DNA of 14,017 nt, from assembly GCA_910578235.1 (NCBI GenBank), contig CAJTPP010000023.1, positions 8,198-22,214 of the forward strand, given 5' to 3'. A program made the position numbers and the translations under genes. Within the stretch, counting starts at the first letter, position 1; every line of letters begins with the position of its first letter. Positions 1-7,921 of this stretch are shown here, in pieces. The notes beneath the pieces were generated by a model. The model was given only the letters and a program-made list of their open reading frames with translations. It was not told the origin of the DNA and did not search any database. Source of the stretch: an uncultured Clostridia bacterium (GTDB lineage Bacteria > Bacillota > Clostridia > UBA1381).

Positions 1-2
1 AC

Positions 3-833
3 TGTATTGTACCGTATGTCAGAGGACGCGAAAGAAGCCGGACTCCCGAGGCTGTTATAGCCGAGGTCAGAGAGCTTGTAAAGAACGAATGCAGTGAGAT
101 TGCCCTGCTTGGACAGAATGTAAATTCTTATGGCAAGGATCTTGACACGGATATTGATTTTGCTGATCTTATGCGCATGGTAAATGATATTGAGGGCGTG
201 GAGCGTATACGGTTTATGACGTCGCATCCGAAAGATCTTAGCGACAAGCTTATAAAGACGATAGCAGAGTGTGACAAGGTATGCAAGCAACTGCACCTTC
301 CGTTTCAGGCAGGCTCGGATAAAATCCTTGAGCAGATGAACAGAAAGTATACAAAAGCGGAATATCTTGCCAAAATAGAAAAGGTCAAAAAAGCTATTCC
401 GAATATATCTTTATCCACTGACGTTATCGTGGGTTTCCCAACGGAAACAGGAGAAGATTTTGAAGAAACGCTTGACGTGCTTCGCAGAGCTGAGTTTGAT
501 AATATATTTTCATTTATCTATTCAAGACGAGAGGGGACTCCCGCGGCAAAGCTGGATTTTGTGTTGAGCGAGGAGGAAATACACGAAAATTTCAATAGAC
601 TGCTTGAGGTGCAGAACGAAATTTCAAAGCGTAAAAATGAAGCGTATGTGGGAAGAATAGAAAGAGTGCTTGTGGACGGAATGAGTAAAAATGATGATAC
701 AACTCTTTCGGGACGTTGTGACAGCTCTAAAATTGTGAATTTTAAGGGCGATAAGTCGCTTATAGGCAAGTACGTGAATGTAAGGATTACACAGGCTCAT
801 ACATGGAGTCTGAACGGCGAGATCGCCGATTAA
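3..833 (+). CDS. miaB: tRNA-2-methylthio-N6-dimethylallyladenosine synthase MiaB, C-terminal part (5' end outside window)
   Basis: MiaB is a radical-SAM methylthiotransferase that adds the 2-methylthio group to i6A37 in tRNAs reading UNN codons. The frame is open from the window edge. Its first whole codon is a cysteine followed by IVPYVRGRERSR, the conserved sequence after the last Cys of the radical-SAM CX3CX2C motif, so the N-terminal Fe-S domain and the first two cluster cysteines lie upstream. The remaining 276 residues hold the rest of the radical-SAM barrel (GQNVNSYG, FMTSHPKDLS, LHLPFQAGSD, STDVIVGFPTET, FSFIYSRREGTPAA). A C-terminal TRAM-like RNA-binding segment follows, from about YVGRIERVLVDG to the end. 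Family members are usually about 440-480 residues, so roughly 60% is present. The next gene starts 17 nt after the stop. Identification as MiaB rather than the paralogue MtaB rests on VPYVRGRERSR, the FQAGSD block and the neighbouring miaA. Confidence 0.95.
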   Translation, partial: CIVPYVRGRERSRTPEAVIAEVRELVKNECSEIALLGQNVNSYGKDLDTDIDFADLMRMVNDIEGVERIRFMTSHPKDLSDKLIKTIAECDKVCKQLHLPFQAGSDKILEQMNRKYTKAEYLAKIEKVKKAIPNISLSTDVIVGFPTETGEDFEETLDVLRRAEFDNIFSFIYSRREGTPAAKLDFVLSEEEIHENFNRLLEVQNEISKRKNEAYVGRIERVLVDGMSKNDDTTLSGRCDSSKIVNFKGDKSLIGKYVNVRITQAHTWSLNGEIAD

Positions 834-850
834 AGAAAGGAAGAGTAAAA

Positions 851-1231
851 ATGAACGAAATAATAGAAAAGGCAAGAGAATTGGGAGAGCTTATTCAAAA
901 CAGCGAAGAAATGAAAAATACAAAGAATTTGGAAATTCTTCAGGACAATGACGAAAAGGCTCAGGAGCTTTTAAAGGAATACAATTTACAGAGAATGAAC
1001 CTTGCGCGTGATATGCAGAATAATAAGATTTCACGAGAGGAAGCTGTGGCTAAAAATAACGAGGCTTTTGAAGATATGCTGTCAAAGTCGGATACGATAA
1101 AGAAATATATTGAGGCGAAAAAGGAATTTGACGGTCTTGTTAATCAGGTAAATCAAATTTTGAACTTTTATATAACAGGTCAGGATCCGAATTGCACTCA
1201 TGACTGCGGCACATGCGGAGGCTGCCACTGA
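851..1231 (+). CDS. YlbF/YmcA (RicA/RicF-like) family protein with a four-cysteine C-terminal tail
   Basis: This 126-residue, mostly helical, charged protein begins MNEIIEKARELGELIQNSEE, typical of the YlbF/YmcA family. In B. subtilis, YmcA (RicA), YlbF (RicF) and YaaT (RicT) form an Fe-S complex that promotes RNase Y-dependent RNA maturation and affects competence, sporulation and biofilm formation. B. subtilis ymcA lies directly after the miaB homologue ymcB, which matches the position here, so a RicA-like role is the best inference; RicF cannot be excluded. The C-terminus ends CTHDCGTCGGCH, a CX3CX2CX2C cluster (C115, C119, C122, C125) suited to binding an Fe-S centre or zinc. The ATG at 851 is preferred because AAAGGAAG (836-843) lies 7 nt upstream; the in-frame ATG at 803 lies inside miaB, lacks such a site and would add a basic 16-residue extension. 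Probably cotranscribed with miaB. Confidence 0.85.
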   Translation: MNEIIEKARELGELIQNSEEMKNTKNLEILQDNDEKAQELLKEYNLQRMNLARDMQNNKISREEAVAKNNEAFEDMLSKSDTIKKYIEAKKEFDGLVNQVNQILNFYITGQDPNCTHDCGTCGGCH

Positions 1232-1272
1232 TATACGTTTTTAAGCAGCGTTGAAGAAAACCATATATTGAA

Positions 1273-1294
1273 ATCCGAGCGTTTTTACGCGGAT
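1273..1294 (+). other. Small imperfect hairpin in the mutS leader
   Basis: In the 97-nt gap before mutS, ATCC (1273-1276) plus GCG (1279-1281) can pair with CGC (1288-1290) plus GGAT (1291-1294). This leaves a two-base bulge and a TTTTTA loop. There is no T-run after it, so it is not a terminator; it could affect mRNA processing or translation of mutS. No convincing promoter was found in the gap. With seven paired bases, it may also be chance. Confidence 0.25.
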
Positions 1295-1312
1295 GAAAAT
1301 AAACTTACAGAT

Positions 1313-1318
1313 AAGGAG
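1313..1318 (+). promoter_or_regulatory. Ribosome binding site that fixes the mutS start
   Basis: AAGGAG lies 10 nt before the ATG at 1329. The in-frame ATG at 1293, 36 nt further upstream, has no comparable site, so the 12 extra residues it would add are unlikely to be translated. Confidence 0.8.
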
Positions 1319-1328
1319 AACAAGAACA

Positions 1329-3926
1329 ATGCCGGAAGAGCAAATGACGCCTATGATGCAGCAATATCTGGAAACAAAGGAGGAATATCCCGACTGTATT
1401 TTATTTTACCGTCTGGGTGATTTCTACGAGATGTTTTTTGACGATGCGATAAAGGTGTCAAAGGAGCTTGAAATAACTCTTACAGGTAAAAACTGCGGTT
1501 TGAAGGAGCGCGCGCCTATGTGCGGCGTTCCTTTTCACAGTGCCTCGGTGTATATAGCTAAGCTGATTGAAAAGGGATATAAAGTGGCTATATGCGAGCA
1601 GGTCGAGGATCCCAAGCTGGCGAAGGGAATTGTAAAACGAGAAGTAATCAGGGTTGTAACTCCGGGTACCGTCATAGACGAGGATTTGCTTGACGATAAG
1701 ACAAATAATTATCTTGCCGTTATTTACGGAAGCGGTGATAATTTCGGCTTTGCCGTATCGGATGTGTCAACAGGCGAGATCTATATAACAGAGATAAACG
1801 GCGCTGACGAGGTTATGAATGAAATTGCCCGGTACGAGCCAAAGGAAATTCTTGCCAATTCCGCTGCGGCAAGCGTACTGTCGGCTCAGGTTGAGATGAG
1901 GTTTCATATATCCATAGATGAATGTACGGATGACTTTTTTGAAAAATCTGATTTTGAACAGAAAATATTGACGCAGTTTAACAAGAATAATTTATCGGAA
2001 ATAGGTCTTGACAAAAAGAAGTATGCGGTATATGCGGCGGGCGCAATGATAGAATATCTGGAGCATACTCAGAAAACAAGTCTTTCGTACATAAACACGA
2101 TAACCTCGTATGAGGTAAATCAGTATATGGATATTGATGTGAACACACGGCGTAATCTTGAAATAACGGAAACAATGCGTGATAAGGCAAAGCGCGGTTC
2201 ACTATTGTGGGTGCTGGATCATACACAGACGTCAATGGGCGCGAGGCTGTTAAAACAGTGGGTAGAAAAGCCGCTTATTAACAGTATGGAGATCAATAAA
2301 AGATTACAGTCTGTAAGAGAGCTTACGGATAAGATAATGCTTCGTGACGAGCTTATGGAGGTATTGTCGGGAACATATGACATATCAAGAATAATGAGCA
2401 GACTTTCACTCGGCACAGTCACGCCGCGCGATTTGCTCGCGCTGAAAATGACTTTGTTAAAGCTGCCTGAACTGGAATACTGTCTGAGAAGTGTAAAATC
2501 ACCTATATTGGCGGATTTGTGTAAAAATTTTGATATTCTGGAGGATGTATGCGCTCTGCTTGAACGGGCAATATCAGATGACGCGCCTGTGTTTTTGCGT
2601 GACGGAAATGTAATTAAAGAAGGTTTTAACGAGGAGATAGACAAGCTTCGTATCGCGATGCGCGACGGTAAGAAGTGGCTTGCGTCAGTTGAGGCGGAGG
2701 AACGCGAGGCAACGGGGATATCAAAGCTTAAGGTTGGTTATAACAAGGTTTTCGGGTATTATATTGAGGTTACAAAGTCTGCAATAAAGGATGTGCCTGA
2801 AACTTATATACGAAAACAGACATTGGCAAACTGTGAAAGATATATAACTCCAAAGCTAAAAGAAATTGAAAATACAATACTTGGCGCGTCGGAAAAAATT
2901 ATTTCTCTTGAAAGCCATGTTTTTGAGGAGGTACGCGGCAGTGTGAGCGGTGAGATTGAACGCTTAAAGCGCGCGGCTAATATAATTTCCGTTACAGACG
3001 TGCTGTTGTCACTCGCTCAGGCAGCGGCGAAAAATAATTTTTCAATGCCGGAAATATCGGATAACGGCAGGATAGAAATAACAGACGGCAGACATCCCGT
3101 GGTTGAAAAAATGTCAGGCAAAACTATGTTTGTGCCTAATGATACTTATCTGAACACTGATGAGGACAGAATGATTATAATTACAGGACCGAATATGGCC
3201 GGCAAATCCACATATATGAGACAGGTTGCGCTTATTACACTTATGGCTCAGATAGGCAGTTTTGTTCCTGCAAAATCGGCAAAAATAGGGATAGTGGATA
3301 AGATATTTACGCGTGTGGGAGCGTCGGACGATATTTCGTCCGGTCAGAGTACATTTATGCTTGAAATGAACGAGGTGAGTCATATTCTCAGAAACGCCAC
3401 AAAGGACTCGCTGATTATTCTTGATGAAATCGGAAGAGGCACAAGTACTTTTGACGGCCTTTCTATTGCGTGGGCTGTGGTTGAGTATATTCATAACAAG
3501 CGCAAAATAGGGGCGAAAACACTTTTTGCAACGCATTATCATGAGCTTACGGAGCTTGAAGAAAAGCTTGACGGTGTGAAAAATTACAGAATAGCTGTGA
3601 AAAAACGCGGCGATGATATTACTTTTTTGCGCAAGATTGTACGCGGAGGAGCGGATGACAGCTACGGTATTGAGGTTGCCGCGCTGGCGGGCGTGCCGAA
3701 AGAGGTAATAAGCGACGCGAAAAAGATTTTAAAAAGTATAGAAAATGACGAAATAATTATAGAGCATACAAAAAAAGCGGAGGAGCCTGTAAGCCAGATG
3801 GAATTTGGCGACGGAATTGCCGCGGAGATAGCGGATGAACTTAAAATGCTTGATGTAACTACATTTACTCCTATAGAAGCGTTAAATAAATTATATGAAT
3901 TGTCAAAGAAAGCAAAAGAAATTTAA
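1329..3926 (+). CDS. mutS: DNA mismatch repair protein MutS
   Basis: MutS recognises base mismatches and small loops and, on ATP binding, becomes a sliding clamp that recruits MutL. The 865-residue product is normal family length. The N-terminal mismatch-binding domain has the Phe-X-Glu reading motif in GDFYEMFFDDA (F32, E34). The core/lever region carries LDHTQTSMGARLLKQWVEKPL-like sequence near residues 296-316. The ATPase domain has Walker A GPNMAGKST (residues 620-628), the signature region SSGQSTFMLEMNE, Walker B LIILDEIGRGTSTFDG (from about residue 695) and the switch histidine in FATHYHE. The C-terminus contains the usual FTPIEALNKLYELSKKA segment. The LDEIGRGTS and FYE motifs mark this as MutS1 rather than MutS2, which lacks the FYE mismatch motif and carries a Smr nuclease domain. 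mutL follows after 12 nt, so translation is probably coupled. No truncation or frameshift is visible. Confidence 0.98.
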   Translation: MPEEQMTPMMQQYLETKEEYPDCILFYRLGDFYEMFFDDAIKVSKELEITLTGKNCGLKERAPMCGVPFHSASVYIAKLIEKGYKVAICEQVEDPKLAKGIVKREVIRVVTPGTVIDEDLLDDKTNNYLAVIYGSGDNFGFAVSDVSTGEIYITEINGADEVMNEIARYEPKEILANSAAASVLSAQVEMRFHISIDECTDDFFEKSDFEQKILTQFNKNNLSEIGLDKKKYAVYAAGAMIEYLEHTQKTSLSYINTITSYEVNQYMDIDVNTRRNLEITETMRDKAKRGSLLWVLDHTQTSMGARLLKQWVEKPLINSMEINKRLQSVRELTDKIMLRDELMEVLSGTYDISRIMSRLSLGTVTPRDLLALKMTLLKLPELEYCLRSVKSPILADLCKNFDILEDVCALLERAISDDAPVFLRDGNVIKEGFNEEIDKLRIAMRDGKKWLASVEAEEREATGISKLKVGYNKVFGYYIEVTKSAIKDVPETYIRKQTLANCERYITPKLKEIENTILGASEKIISLESHVFEEVRGSVSGEIERLKRAANIISVTDVLLSLAQAAAKNNFSMPEISDNGRIEITDGRHPVVEKMSGKTMFVPNDTYLNTDEDRMIIITGPNMAGKSTYMRQVALITLMAQIGSFVPAKSAKIGIVDKIFTRVGASDDISSGQSTFMLEMNEVSHILRNATKDSLIILDEIGRGTSTFDGLSIAWAVVEYIHNKRKIGAKTLFATHYHELTELEEKLDGVKNYRIAVKKRGDDITFLRKIVRGGADDSYGIEVAALAGVPKEVISDAKKILKSIENDEIIIEHTKKAEEPVSQMEFGDGIAAEIADELKMLDVTTFTPIEALNKLYELSKKAKEI

Positions 3927-3938
3927 AGAGGTATAGCA

Positions 3939-6023
3939 ATGGGTAAAATTCATGTACTGAGCAGTGACGTATCAAATAAAATAGCAGCGGGAGAGGTTGT
4001 TGAGCGTCCCGCAAGTGTCATTAAGGAGCTTGTTGAAAACAGTATTGACGCGGGAGCGACGCTGATTACCGTGGAAATAAAAAAGGGCGGAAGCCTCTAT
4101 ATGCGCGTTAGTGACAACGGCAGCGGTATGAGCGGGGAGGATGCTGAAATATGTTTTTTGCGCCATGCTACAAGTAAAATAAGTAAAAGCAGTGATCTGA
4201 ACGCTATTTATACGCTGGGTTTCCGAGGAGAAGCGCTTTCAAGTATAGGGGCTGTATCGGAAACAGAGCTGTACACAAAGCGGAATGAGGATGAGACCGG
4301 TATATGCGTAACGTGCAGGGGAGGAGAAATTCTGTCCTCGGAGGAAACGGGCATACCTGACGGAACCTCAATTGCCGTTGAAAAGCTTTTTTATAACACA
4401 CCGGCGCGTCTTAAATTTTTGAAAAAAGACTCTACCGAGGCGGGATATGTTACGGATATTATGACAAGATTTATATTTGCGCATCCTGAGATATCATTCA
4501 AATTGATTATAGACGGTAAAGAAAAGTTATTTTCGCCCGGTGACAACTCTCTGAAAAATGCTGTTTATACCGTATATGGCAAGGATTATGCAAATGGAAT
4601 TATTCCTGTTGACTATGAGTTTGACGGCGTACATATTACCGGAGTTATTGGTAAGGGAACGCTTGCCAGACCAAAGAGAAATTATCAGAGTTTTTTTGTG
4701 AATAAAAGATATATAACGAGCAAGACGATAATTGCCGCGCTTGAAAACGCGTATAAAAATCAGATTATGATCGGGAAATTTCCTATGGCAGTGCTCAATA
4801 TAGAAATTGATCCTGCGCTTATAGATATTAATGTTCATCCGACAAAGCTGGAAGTTAAGTTTTCTGATGAAAAGTCTATATATAATGCGGTGTATTACGG
4901 CGCGAAAAATGCGCTGTATGCCATTCCCAATGTGCCTAAGATAGAACGTGAAAGCAGCAGCACAGGCGGGAAGAAAGCGTTTATGATGGACGGTGTTGAT
5001 AGCGATACGGGAAAGGAGCAGCTTAATCTGTCTGATCTTGCAGACGCTTTGCCGAGAAATATGACAAAGCGTCCCGAAACGCCGGAATATAATCCGCGTG
5101 AAAACCATTTTTTGAAAAGAAATGGGGACACAACAAAGACGGGATATGGGTACGCTGAAACAACGCGGCTGATGCCGGAAAAAAAATTAAGCGAGAGGAC
5201 AGGGGACACTAAAAAGGAATATGTAAATGTTAGCGTGAAGCCTGATTTTATCAAGGATAAACCTTTAGATATAAATAATATACAGAGAAAATCTTACTTT
5301 GAGTCTCCCAGAAAGGCTATGGAGGGACTTATTTCGGAAAGGGAAGATACGGTTGGCGAACAAATTGCCGCGGCGGTGAAGGGAGTTTCTAAGGAAAACA
5401 GCGGTATTAAAGAAAAAGCAAAAGATACGGAAACAGTATTTGCTGATGAATATTTTGAAATTGTAGGACAAGTATTTAATTCATATATTATCACTGAAAA
5501 GGGAAATGAAATGATGATTATTGATCAGCATGCGGCTCATGAGCGTCTTAAATATGAGGAACTTAAAGCTGATATGGAGTCAAAGCAGGTAATGTCTCAG
5601 CTTCTTATAGAGCCTGTGATTGTAAGTCTGACAGGCAGTGAGATGAACGCATACCGTGATAATAAGCAGCTTTTTGACAATATGGGTTTTGAGTCTGAGG
5701 AATTTGGTGATGACGCCGTGATGATCAGAAGTGTTCCCGGCGAGCTGGAAACGGGAGAAGTTGAACCGCTTATGCTGGAGCTTGTATCTCAGGGCGAGGA
5801 ACTCAGAAAAGAGCTGATAACAGATAAATATCAACGTCTTTTGTATACTATTGCATGCAAATCAGCCGTAAAGGCGAATATGAGAATAAGCACAGCGGAG
5901 ATGGAGTCTCTGGTGCGCAGGGTACTGCGTCTTAAAAATATTAATACCTGTCCCCATGGCAGGCCGATTATTATAACTATGAGTAAAAAGGAACTGGAAA
6001 AGGAGTTTAAACGAATTGTCTGA
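3939..6023 (+). CDS. mutL: DNA mismatch repair endonuclease MutL
   Basis: MutL couples mismatch recognition by MutS to strand incision. The 694-residue product has the N-terminal GHKL ATPase with all motifs: ELVENSIDAGA (E33, N34), DNGSGM (59-64), LGFRGEAL (93-100) and the GTS-FYNTPAR block. It then has the transducer domain with NKRYI and DINVHPTK, and a low-complexity charged linker at about 335-490. The C-terminal dimerisation/nuclease domain carries DQHAAHERLKYE (529-540), an exact DQHA(X)2E(X)4E metal-binding endonuclease motif, plus ACK (639-641) and CPHGRP (671-676). This is the nicking type of MutL found in bacteria without MutH. Residues SQLLIEPVIVSL and the QVFNSYIITE block are typical of that domain. 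RBS AAAGAGGT lies just upstream, overlapping the mutS stop region. The 3' end overlaps miaA by 8 nt. Confidence 0.98.
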   Translation: MGKIHVLSSDVSNKIAAGEVVERPASVIKELVENSIDAGATLITVEIKKGGSLYMRVSDNGSGMSGEDAEICFLRHATSKISKSSDLNAIYTLGFRGEALSSIGAVSETELYTKRNEDETGICVTCRGGEILSSEETGIPDGTSIAVEKLFYNTPARLKFLKKDSTEAGYVTDIMTRFIFAHPEISFKLIIDGKEKLFSPGDNSLKNAVYTVYGKDYANGIIPVDYEFDGVHITGVIGKGTLARPKRNYQSFFVNKRYITSKTIIAALENAYKNQIMIGKFPMAVLNIEIDPALIDINVHPTKLEVKFSDEKSIYNAVYYGAKNALYAIPNVPKIERESSSTGGKKAFMMDGVDSDTGKEQLNLSDLADALPRNMTKRPETPEYNPRENHFLKRNGDTTKTGYGYAETTRLMPEKKLSERTGDTKKEYVNVSVKPDFIKDKPLDINNIQRKSYFESPRKAMEGLISEREDTVGEQIAAAVKGVSKENSGIKEKAKDTETVFADEYFEIVGQVFNSYIITEKGNEMMIIDQHAAHERLKYEELKADMESKQVMSQLLIEPVIVSLTGSEMNAYRDNKQLFDNMGFESEEFGDDAVMIRSVPGELETGEVEPLMLELVSQGEELRKELITDKYQRLLYTIACKSAVKANMRISTAEMESLVRRVLRLKNINTCPHGRPIIITMSKKELEKEFKRIV
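6000..6005 (+). promoter_or_regulatory. Ribosome binding site for miaA, inside the mutL coding end
   Basis: AAGGAG within the last codons of mutL lies 10 nt before the TTG at 6016. It supports TTG as the miaA start: no other start codon lies between this site and the P-loop, which begins at residue 11. Confidence 0.75.
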
Positions 6024-6954
6024 AATACCACTTATAGTAGTGGCGGGACCTACCGCTTCGGGAAAGACGGGGCTTGCCATTGACATAGCGAATTATACGA
6101 GCGGTGAGATTATCAGCGCCGACAGCATGCAGATTTATAAATATATGGACATTGGATCGGCCAAGCCGACAGCCGCGGAACGTAAATTGGCCGTACATCA
6201 TATGATTGATTTTCTTGAGCCTGACGAGGAGTTTAGTGTCGCGGATTATACAGCCATGGCTCACGGCGTGATTGCCGATATATATTCAAGAGGGAAAATT
6301 CCTGTTATGGCGGGCGGCACGGGACTGTATATAAATTCTGTTGTCAATGATGTTACTTTTGGTGAGATCGACACGGATTATGCGCTTCGTGAAGAGCTTC
6401 AAAAATGCGCGGAGGAAAAGGGTAGTGAGTATTTGTTGGAAATACTCTCGGAATTTGATGAGGTGTCAGCAGGGCGGCTGCATCCCAATAATGTAAGGCG
6501 CATTATCAGGGCAATTGAATTTTATAAGGTTACAGGGAAGCCTATTTCTCTGCACCAGGAGGAAACAAAGCAGATAAAAAGCCGGTATAACCCGCTTATG
6601 TTGTGCATTGATTGGGACAGGGATATGCTTTATGACAGGATTAACCGACGCGTGGATATTATGATAAAGGAAGGTCTTATTGACGAGGTTAGGCGGCTTG
6701 TGGATATGGGATATACAAAGGCGTTGAATTCAATGAAGGGCATTGGCTACAAGGAAGTGATAGATTATCTGAACGGAAGAACCGGGCTGGAAGAAGCGGT
6801 GGAAATAATAAAGCAGAGTTCGAGACGTTATGCAAAACGGCAACTTACATGGTTCCGCCGTGATGCGAGATTGCGCTATGTGAGCTGTGATAATGCTTTT
6901 AATGAAGCGAAAAATCTGATAGATGAATTTTTTGATATTAAAACACTCTCCTGA
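6016..6954 (+). CDS. miaA: tRNA dimethylallyltransferase MiaA
   Basis: MiaA transfers a dimethylallyl group from DMAPP to N6 of A37 in tRNAs reading UNN codons, giving i6A37, the substrate of MiaB encoded at the start of this window. The 312-residue length is normal. The P-loop is GPTASGKT (residues 11-18). Other family blocks are GEIISADSMQIYKYMDIGSAKPT-like sequence with the catalytic-site Asp, HHMIDFLEPDEEFSVADY, the GGTGLYI substrate-channel motif, RRIIRAIEFYKVTGKP and the C-terminal SSRRYAKRQLTWFRRD tRNA-binding block. The start is TTG, overlapping the mutL stop by 8 nt, which suggests translational coupling and modest expression. The stop codon lies inside the terminator hairpin. In B. 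subtilis hfq follows miaA; here nothing does. Confidence 0.97.
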   Translation: MSEIPLIVVAGPTASGKTGLAIDIANYTSGEIISADSMQIYKYMDIGSAKPTAAERKLAVHHMIDFLEPDEEFSVADYTAMAHGVIADIYSRGKIPVMAGGTGLYINSVVNDVTFGEIDTDYALREELQKCAEEKGSEYLLEILSEFDEVSAGRLHPNNVRRIIRAIEFYKVTGKPISLHQEETKQIKSRYNPLMLCIDWDRDMLYDRINRRVDIMIKEGLIDEVRRLVDMGYTKALNSMKGIGYKEVIDYLNGRTGLEEAVEIIKQSSRRYAKRQLTWFRRDARLRYVSCDNAFNEAKNLIDEFFDIKTLS

Positions 6955-6974
6955 AATATTCGGGAGAGTGTTTT
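6940..6974. terminator. Bidirectional intrinsic terminator between miaA and the araC-type gene
   Basis: AAAACACTCTCC (6940-6951) pairs perfectly with GGAGAGTGTTTT (6963-6974). A further TG/CG closing extension (6952-6953 with 6961-6962) leaves a 7-nt loop. The A-run on one arm and T-run on the other give a U-tract in both directions, fitting two convergent genes. The miaA TGA (6952-6954) lies at the top of the stem, and the opposing gene stops at 6979, 5 nt beyond. Confidence 0.85.
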
Positions 6975-6978
6975 GCAA

Positions 6979-7815
6979 TTATAATATGTAATGTTCTTTT
7001 CTGTATTTATTCGGGGAAATTCCGATTATTTTTTTAAATACATCACCAAAGTAATTGCTATCCTGATAACCGCAAAAAGTTGCGATTTCAGTGATTGAGC
7101 TTTGAGTTTCCATTAAAAGACTGGTGGCCATTTTAATCCGCACATTATTTAAATATTCGTTGAAGCCAAAGCCTGTTACGCGTTTAAATTTCTTTGAAAA
7201 ATATGTGGGTGACATATATGCGATTTTTGCCATTTCATTTAAGGAAATAGGCTTGTTGTAGTAGTTGCATATGTATCTGCATACTTCCTGAATACGATCC
7301 TCGTAAACGGTAAGATCATCCATGAGAGGCGTGTTGTTTTTTGTAGAGAATTTGTGTATATTTACAAGAAGTTCAAGAATGTTGAGTTTTGCTATGTATT
7401 GGGAATATATATCATTTTGTTTGATTTTTGTTTCCGCCTTATGCAGAAGCATATTGAAAGTGTTCTGCATTGATTCGGTAATATGTATTTTTTTGGTGTC
7501 GAAAAGTTTTATAAAAAAATCCTTGTCAAATTCGCTGCCCAGATTATTCAGAAACTGGTCGGAAAAGGTAATTAGACAGCGCGCGTACTTAACAGGCGGA
7601 TTTGCGCTTTGAGCAAGATGGATATCACCCTTGTTTACGAGTATAATATCGTTTGCTGTCACGTCATAAAGAGTATGATTTATAAAGTAGCGGCGTTTAC
7701 CTTCAAGCAGATAGTATATTTCATAATAATCATGAAAATGAGATTGACTCATGCCGGCAGCGTCAGTTTCCGAAAGTGACTCAACCCATAAATTTTTACC
7801 TTCGGGCAAAGACAT
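6979..7815 (-). CDS. AraC-family transcriptional regulator with cupin-like sensor domain
   Basis: The 278-residue protein has an N-terminal cupin-like half with HFHDYYEIYYLLEG (26-39) and NDIILVNKGDIHLA, the usual pattern for AraC-type sugar sensors. The C-terminal AraC/XylS DNA-binding domain covers about 182-278, with a first helix-turn-helix at LNEMAKIAYMSPTYFSKKFK (192-211) and a second at ITEIATFCGYQDSNYFGDVF, followed by the family signature GISPNKYRK. The ATG at 7815 is chosen because AAGGAG (7824-7829, minus strand) lies 8 nt upstream. An in-frame TTG at 7833 would place that site inside the coding region. It diverges from uxaC and the pectate lyase gene, so control of that pectin/galacturonate operon and possibly of itself is likely. 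The ligand (galacturonate, an oligogalacturonide or another sugar) cannot be read from sequence. Confidence 0.93.
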   Translation of the reverse strand: MSLPEGKNLWVESLSETDAAGMSQSHFHDYYEIYYLLEGKRRYFINHTLYDVTANDIILVNKGDIHLAQSANPPVKYARCLITFSDQFLNNLGSEFDKDFFIKLFDTKKIHITESMQNTFNMLLHKAETKIKQNDIYSQYIAKLNILELLVNIHKFSTKNNTPLMDDLTVYEDRIQEVCRYICNYYNKPISLNEMAKIAYMSPTYFSKKFKRVTGFGFNEYLNNVRIKMATSLLMETQSSITEIATFCGYQDSNYFGDVFKKIIGISPNKYRKEHYIL

Positions 7816-7823
7816 GTTTAGCA

Positions 7824-7829
7824 CTCCTT
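7824..7829 (-). promoter_or_regulatory. Ribosome binding site that fixes the araC-type gene start
   Basis: AAGGAG on the minus strand lies 8 nt before ATG 7815 and overlaps the first codons of the alternative TTG start at 7833, which argues against that longer form. Confidence 0.8.
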
Positions 7830-7870
7830 CCAATGATACAAATAATACGCATAAAATTGTTCACCAGATG

Positions 7871-7899
7871 ATTATAGCACTATTTTATAAAAAAAACAA
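7871..7899 (-). promoter_or_regulatory. Proximal candidate promoter of the araC-type gene
   Basis: On the minus strand, TTGTTT (7894-7899), a 17-nt spacer and a perfect TATAAT (7871-7876) preceded by TGC form an extended -10. The predicted start is near 7864, giving a leader of about 50 nt. The -35 box overlaps an inverted repeat at 7895-7910. Confidence 0.6.
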
Positions 7900-7910
7900 C
7901 AGTTTTTGTT
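7895..7910. repeat. Short inverted repeat, possible operator
   Basis: AACAA (7895-7899) and TTGTT (7906-7910) are inverted arms around a 6-nt centre. The repeat covers the proximal araC -35 box and lies near the predicted start from the distal promoter. An autoregulatory site is possible, but the arms are short and the area is A/T-rich, so chance is a real alternative. Confidence 0.3.
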
Positions 7911-7921
7911 AAAAAAATATC

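Noticed and set aside
803..850. Upstream in-frame ATG that would lengthen the RicA-like protein and overlap miaB
   Set aside because: The extension is basic and unlike family N-termini, and the good ribosome binding site is placed for ATG 851.
1232..1328. Promoter for mutS in the 97-nt gap (TTGAAA at 1268-1273)
   Set aside because: No -10 box occurs at 16-18 nt spacing, so only the hairpin and the ribosome binding site are reported there.
4527..5108. Long open frame on the minus strand inside mutL (193 codons)
   Set aside because: It lies entirely antisense to a well-conserved mutL, has no good ribosome binding site noted and its translation shows no recognisable family; it is a by-product of codon use in mutL.
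7322..7612. Plus-strand open frame of 96 codons opposite the araC-type gene
   Set aside because: It is antisense to conserved regulator sequence; the Cys/Phe/Ile-rich translation is typical of a shadow frame.
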